64,000 nt of DNA from Linnemannia hyalina (Eukaryota > Mortierellomycota > Mortierellomycetes > Mortierellales > Mortierellaceae), in assembly GCA_019671135.1 (NCBI GenBank), contig JAHRHY010000006.1, positions 248,001 through 312,000 on the forward strand. Reading direction: 5' to 3'. The position numbers and the translations under genes are program-made. This document shows positions 59,001 through 64,000 of this stretch, piece by piece. Every line of letters starts with the position of its first letter. Position 1 is the stretch's first letter. The notes beneath the pieces were generated by a model. The model saw only the letters and a list, made by a program, of their open reading frames with translations. It searched no databases and was not told the origin of the DNA.

Positions 59001-60086
59001 CCAACACAGAGCCTGACAACCCTCTTTGAGAAACATGGATCCGAGATCAAAGTCCTCGACCTCGACCACAACTTTACACACCTCCAAGCATCCATGTTCC
59101 TCCAGTCTGTCCGGCAAGCCCAGGGTGCAAAATTGCGGACGCTGACATGGGATATCACCAAGACCTGGGACGGGCGGATCTTTCGGGATATGTTGCCCGC
59201 TCTGCGGATGTGTGATCCTACAGTTCTGGAATGGGTCACGATCAAGGTCAACCAGGGGTACAGGGATGTCGTCGTCCAGCAGCCTGGGATTGTTACGGTC
59301 CTAGATGATCAGAGCGGGCGCGAGAACTTGGGCATGATTTTGAAGAAGAAGGCCAACCGGATCGAGTTGAGGGCGAAGGGGTTGAATGTGATTATTTCGA
59401 AGCTGCAGACTGCTTGTGGTGGTAATGGGCCCTTTGAGCAGTTAGAGGAGTTGTATATCCGGGGATTTGAGGAGAGCTTTGGAGGGCGGAGCGTTAAGTG
59501 GGTCCAATCGTTGATGCAGCGTGATATCAGCGTTCGGCAGCTGTCTTTGTCCTTTACTTCCCGGGAGCCAACAGCAGAGACGCGTCCATTATCGGCGAGT
59601 TCAGACACCGAGAGTAATCTTATGATTCCAATCCCCGCCTCGGTGGTGACCAAACCTGCATTCAAGCGACTGACTAGCGTGACACTCTTCCACGTCCGCC
59701 TGGTGCCCCTCAGTTGGGAGCTCTTCATCACCTCCATCGACTTCCTAACCATCCGCTACCTCGACTTCACACTGACCAACTTTTCCGATCCCGAGTTACA
59801 CCTCCTAACCCAACGATGCCTCTCCAAAGTCAAGACCTGTCGTTCCATTCACCTCGCCGAAGTTACATCAGATCTGTCATTACTTGGACTGAAAGAACGG
59901 CTGGCGGTCGAGGATCTGAGAGAGCAGGAAAAGTTTGGGATGATGGTTTGGTTAGATCGGACAGAAGTCAGTCTTGCGGCTGTGGCGAGGATGCAGTCGA
60001 GTATTGAGGAGGCGAAATGTTTATGGTTCCAGTTTGGAGGACTTGAAGCTTTGGCTGCGACTGTGACAGCGAAGGGAGAACGGTAA
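56037..60086 (+). CDS. Large modular LRR-like protein of unknown function
   Basis: Three exons, 56037-56272, 56375-56515 and 56606-60086, giving 1285 residues. I recognise no named family across it. Visible modules: (1) residues about 18-100, a compact start (FRLRGPTSTDFSADEVRIVI, LWNDILNVFRIAG, YLRPLKIEAYPGTVLEVVP); (2) Ser/Thr/Ala-rich disorder to about 230; (3) helical and coiled-coil region about 240-352; (4) a distinctive module about 360-490 with PRLFIILPKED, FKLYFLCECN, HEGYDLDRPTEFFEKYG and a hydrophobic stretch LKYGAVVAGVVIPPL; (5) from about 625 to the end, degenerate leucine-rich repeats (HIRTFELQSS, FRTLTLHQ, LRTLTWDITKTW, LEELYIRGF, RYLDFTLTNF). No NB-ARC/NACHT or kinase motif. 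From memory, proteins of this build are expanded in Mortierella-type fungi; that is not verified here. Could be a recognition or scaffold protein. Introns are canonical and frames agree. Confidence 0.8.
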
Positions 60087-60340
60087 ATGTGATAACGGGG
60101 CGCCGGGTGTGAATGAGGCCAATTGGAGGTGTGCGATCGAGAACTCTGTCTCTGCTGGTCGTCGGCGAGCATCAGAAATAATAAAAATGCTGCGGCGTCC
60201 ACACCAAAATATCAACTTGCGCTTTTGCGTGAAGCTGTATCAGTTCCCTCATTTTGTCGTAATGGTGACATTGTTCTTAGTCTAGTTGAATTTTTTTTTG
60301 TTAGAACTAATTTTTATTTTTGGTGCATGCAATAATAGGA
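60087..60340. other. Spacer between the LRR-like gene and helicase pseudogene
   Basis: Probable 3' UTR of the LRR-like gene and AT-rich DNA. An AATAATAG just before 60340 looks like an intron acceptor, consistent with a lost 5' exon of the following pseudogene. Confidence 0.4.
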
Positions 60341-62754
60341 GGACCGGATTTTGATGGCATAACTTATCGTGAGTTCTTCAAATATTTCCGATTCGGGAAA
60401 AGGAAGGCTGGGCCTAATACGTCGATGACAGAGGAAAAAATGTCTGTCGGAGGGCCCATGGTAAGGAGGCTATGATAAGGACAAGAGAAATTAGAGTTAC
60501 CAAAGCAGAAGATGCCTTCATGCATTTGCTGATGCTGAACCATCCTTGGAGGAGTGATATCGACAGTTGGATTGGAGTTGGGAAAGATCATGAAACTTAG
60601 CAGTCTTTGGCTCTGGAGGTCCTGGGACGTGACAGGATAGAAGAGCTAGCAGAGGACCTGTCGGTGGTGTTGGACCATGGCAATGTTTATGAAAACCCGG
60701 TTATCGAGCCTGCCGCTAACTTGCCAAAAGACATCGAATGGACGGAAGACCAGAGGAATGTTCTTGACATGGTGAGATGTCGTCTTCAATCTCGACAAGA
60801 TTGTTTGATCTTGGTGACAGGAGCTGCGGGCACGGGGAAGCCTACGGTTCTTGAGGAGATTCACAGGATCGCCAAGAGTGAACGATTTGAGCCAATACGT
60901 CTCGCTCCATCTGGTGTTGCGGCCGTGAACATCAAAGGCCAGACATTGCATCGTTGGTTTCGGCTAACAAAGTTAGGACGACAATTTCCAGAGGGGAACT
61001 CCTACGAGGTGCGACTGCAACTGATGGACATTACAGATCAAGGGTTGAGACCGGTTTTCCTTATTGACGAAGTGTCCATGATATCAGGAGCTATTTTGAG
61101 TACTCTCTCGAAAACTTTACAGGAAGCAGCAAATGTCGATTCAGGTGTGCCTTTTGGAGGCTTTCCGATGATTTTGTTTGGTGACTTTGGTCAGCTCGGG
61201 CCAGTTAACAAATCATTGGCCTCCACAGACTGGCTCTGGAACTCGGAAGTTTATCAGAGCTTTGAACGTGTAGATCTCATTCAACCGTGCCGACAGTCTG
61301 GAGATGTAGAGTTCAAGTCAATGCTCGATGATATCAGACGCGGAGAAGTCACTGGTACCATGGCGTCTCTGTTTTTCGAGATCTGTAATCAGTCCGAGAC
61401 GACTCCCGAAGATGCAATTCATCTGTATCCAAAAAAGAAGGAGGTGGAGGAGTTAAATAAGAAGAGATTGGAAAGTTTACCTGGAGAGGATTGGGACAGT
61501 GTCGCGTCAGATAATGCCGGAATAACGAAGGATTCGTCCAAACGAGAAGCTATCGAGGCGGAGACCGGGCTCATCTCTATATTGTGGCTGAAAGTAGGCG
61601 CAAGAGTCATGTGCACGTCCAATGTTGATGTCGCTGGTCGTATTGTTAATGGCACTACTGGAGAAGTGGTTCAATTATATGGTCAACATGTAGTGCAGGT
61701 GAAAGAGGATAACACTGGGAGAATTTTCAATATTCAACAGGAGTGCCGACGAGCAAGATTCAATGGCCAAGAGCGACGCCAGTTTCCCCTGATTCTTGTG
61801 TGGGGGCTAACGATCCACAAGAGTCAATCCTTGACTTTAAACAAAGTCGTCGTTAATCTACGCGATGTGTTTGCCTCTGGCCAGGCTTACGTAGCTATGA
61901 GCAGGGTTCGCACACGGAACGATCTATTTATCAACAATTGGTCAGCACGAGGGCTATTGAGCGTCAAACATGCCATCAAAACTCGTCTGACAAAGTTGTC
62001 AGAGGCTTCAAGAACACCAGAGGACGAGGAGATAGAGAAGCTAGAGCAGTGTCCTCAATCTCAACCAGAGATAGACGTAGCCGAACACAGGGGTCTGAAT
62101 GAGATGCAGCTGCAAGGATGGGAGGATATTCTTAATTCTGTTTTATAATATCAAGTCGAGCAAGGGTACTATCTTCATGACGGCCAAGAGGAGAATGCGC
62201 CTTCTCCATCGTTGCCGTTGCCGCCAAACCCATCGGGGTCGAATCTAGAGTCCAACGAGGATCTGGGTATCATTGATGACGAGCGATTGGAAGGATGGAA
62301 GGTCAGAGACAACGCGTAATTAGATGATGTGCGGAACGATGTTGTTTCAGAAGAGGACGCTCGATTGAAAGGATGGGATGTCGGAACCAGCTCAAAGTTT
62401 GATGAAGCGAGGAACGAGGTTATTTCGGCAGACAAGACGACTCCCAAGAATGGTGATTTTAGAGAGGACATGTTCAATTTCCGATCCAAAAAACGGACAT
62501 ATTCTGACAGCGACAGCAGTGAACCAAATGTTGCTGTGAACAACGCAAGTGTCAAGAAAAGCAAAAAAAGAAAGCCGATCCCATCAAAAAAACGAGCTCG
62601 ACGTGGATCTTCTGCTGTTGCCACAGACTCTGATGATGATTACGATGGAAATCAAAGAGGACTTGGCTCTGTTTCGGTGAAAAGAAGGGCTGCTGTTGAA
62701 GTCGCAGATGCAAAGCCTAGAAAAAAGAAGAAAAGACTCTCCGAACAAGAATAA
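60341..62754 (+). pseudogene. Decayed PIF1/Helitron-type DNA helicase
   Basis: Superfamily 1B helicase remnant. The main open part, 60601-62145, has Walker A-like GAAGTGKPT (Ser/Thr after Lys replaced by Pro), LIDEVSM (Walker B), GDFGQLGPV (motif III), LIQPCRQS, and near the end LVWGLTIHKSQSLTL and YVAMSRVRT (motifs V-VI), all typical of PIF1 and Helitron helicases. The frame is broken: 60341-60472 is open in another frame (TYREFFKYFRFGKRKAG); from 60478 the helicase frame runs through a TAG at 60598-60600, ends at TAA 62146-62148, but stays open beyond it to another TAA at 62317-62319 and then to 62754. The tail is acidic then Lys-rich. All three stops could come from CAA/CAG by C-to-T change. 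A shorter helicase reading (60601-62148) could still be translated. Confidence 0.75.
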
Positions 62755-62974
62755 AAACACTGAAAAGGCTGTCCCTCACTGTGAATTCTCAATCTGTCAT
62801 TAGGCAGCAATGCATGAGAGATTTTAAATGTGTTGCGCGGTGGCAAGGAATGATGAAGAAAATGTTTTTTTTTTTTTTTTTTTTTAATGACTGAGTAGAA
62901 TTTATTTCAAGCACCACTAAGATAAAGCAATGCCTCGGCTGGTACTCTATAGTTAAAAGGACACGGGACTAGAT
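62755..62974. other. Spacer with a 26-nt T run
   Basis: T homopolymer at about 62862-62885 between the helicase pseudogene and a minus-strand gene remnant. Nothing coding. Confidence 0.5.
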
Positions 62975-63705
62975 CTACATGAGAGATGGGAGGATCCGGA
63001 CTTCAACATGGACTTTCACATCATCCTCATAATCCAGACGGTAATCACGCTCACGTCCAAAGTAATGCTTAAGTCGCGTGTTTTCACGGATCCACAAATG
63101 ACCATGCGATCTTCGTCCCTGAGGCGAGGTGGAAGCACGAACATTGTTCGAATTGAAAGTCAGACGGATTCTGAGAGGGTTAAGCGTTATCTCCTTAAGG
63201 AATGAGAGAATGATCAGGGCTTTGAGATTCGCAACGGTATCATCATAATTAACCTCCATAATCTTGTTAGGGATGATGTAGGTGGCGTCGATGACCTTTA
63301 TCTTCAACGTTTTATGATCGTCAGGGACAGAAAAGGAAGGCATGGCTTGTTGGTCGGCGTCGACAGTGTGGTCAGCAGTGTTGTCAGGTTGATGGTCGGT
63401 CTTGACAGTTTCGTCACGTTGTTGGTCGGCTCGACAGCGTAGTAAGGTTGTTGGTTGGCCTCGGCAGTGTTGTCAGGTTGATGGTCGGTCTCGACAGTTT
63501 CGCTAGGTTGTTGGTCGTCCTCCTTGCTAGTAGAAATTGAGAAGCTCTTGTGACGTTGAAGAGTGGGCCGTGGTGGAAGTGAAGGTGTGGGGATGATAAC
63601 ACCTTCGATAGCGAACTGAGGCTTATTTTTCTTTCGACCATCGGTGAAAGAATCTCCATTGGCCTTTCGTTTGGGCAAAGCGCTCCGGAGGGTAGTATGA
63701 GACAT
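62975..63705 (-). pseudogene. Small repeat-containing protein, apparently frameshifted
   Basis: Minus strand, ATG at 63705 (MSHTTLRSALPKRKANGDSF), a Lys/Arg-rich start, then a repeat with TDHQPDNTA. The first copy is read in one frame and the second (TVKTDHQPDNTADHTVDADQ) in another frame that continues into the C-terminal domain from 63343 (TLKIKVIDATYIIPNKIMEV, YDDTVANLKALI, ending ILPSLM at the TAG 62975-62977). The two repeat copies are 89 bp apart on the DNA, one short of a whole number of codons, which points to a 1-nt deletion near 63438. The C-terminal part looks like a beta-grasp or ubiquitin-like fold by pattern only. An unseen intron or a base-call error are alternatives. No family recognised. 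Confidence 0.5.
63376..63502 (-). repeat. Two direct copies of a 38-bp block, 89-bp spacing
   Basis: CAGTGTTGTCAGGTTGATGG followed by TCGGTCTTGACAGTTTCG (with C for T in one copy) occurs at 63376 and 63465 on the plus strand. A shorter piece (ACAGTGTGGTCAGCAG) precedes the first copy. Confidence 0.85.
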
Positions 63706-64000
63706 GTTTTGATTGTGTTGGAGTGGTAATGTGTAAATGGTAAGAGGTGAAAGAGAGGATATGTGAAGCAAGGGGTGGAAGAAGCGATCCGCGGAGAGAG
63801 ATGTAGAGAGGCAGAAGAGGGGATATGAGGAGGAAGTTTTACAACAGAATAGACAAAACAGAAATGAAAGACAAAAGCTACTTTATTTTGAAAAGCTCGC
63901 TTTTCGAGAGAGGCACAAAGTGAATAAAAACATTCTCATTGAAGCACTCCTCCTCCTTTAGTGCCAGCTCAACTGAACGTTGGCTAATGACAGTGCAACC
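63706..64000. other. Window end, no gene recognised
   Basis: Probable upstream region of the preceding minus-strand gene remnant; purine-rich from 63750 to 63840. Nothing coding seen before the window edge. Confidence 0.4.

Overview
The window looks like nuclear DNA of an early-diverging filamentous fungus, most likely a Mortierella-type (Mortierellomycota) species. This rests on many short spliceosomal introns (about 60-300 nt, GT..AG, with very small exons), fungal-specific families (VAC8, RTC3, DUF1769, MARVEL-like membrane proteins, RSA3), a large LRR-like protein of a type I associate with Mortierellaceae, and a decayed PIF1/Helitron-type helicase. The species assignment is inference from gene content only. 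Exon boundaries were placed by hand from splice signals and reading-frame continuity; lengths given are for those models.

Left part (0-16 kb): an EXO84 exocyst gene with a very long Pro/Gly/Met-rich N-terminus (+); a gene-free stretch with a tRNA-Gln(CUG); a vacuolar-type alkaline phosphatase (-); a DUF1769 protein (+); a second, identical tRNA-Gln(CUG) in inverted orientation (-); and the bifunctional purine enzyme ATIC/ADE17 (-).

Middle part (16-46 kb): a mitochondrial PPR protein (+) convergent with a DAGL-type class 3 lipase (-); the armadillo vacuole protein VAC8 (-); a MARVEL-like membrane protein with a Gln-rich tail (-); an RTC3/SBDS-N protein (-) divergent from a COX14-like protein (+); the tRNA pseudouridine synthase PUS4/TruB (-); a 766-residue disordered protein carrying a SILK and an RVxF motif, the signature of a protein phosphatase 1 regulator (-); SEC22 (-); and ribosomal protein eL35/uL29 (-).

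Right part (45-64 kb): RSA3 (ribosome assembly, +) divergent from the ribosomal protein gene; an MFSD1-like transporter (+); a GILT-like secreted thiol reductase with a changed active site (+); a PUB1/TIA1-type three-RRM RNA-binding protein with a His/Asn-rich tail (+). The final 8 kb has an accessory character: a 1285-residue LRR-like modular protein of unknown function, a helicase pseudogene broken by a frameshift and three in-frame stops, and a repeat-containing small gene with a likely 1-nt deletion.

Most core genes are conserved housekeeping functions in secretion and vacuole biology (EXO84, SEC22, VAC8, PHO8-type phosphatase, MFSD1, GILT, lipase), ribosome and tRNA biology (L35, RSA3, RTC3, PUS4, two tRNAs), mitochondria (PPR, COX14-like) and purine synthesis. 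Apart from the divergent L35/RSA3 pair there is no obvious functional clustering. I did not find a clear defence, biosynthetic or selfish gene system. The best candidates for something undescribed are the LRR-like modular protein at 56.0-60.1 kb and the SILK/RVxF protein at 37.1-39.4 kb.
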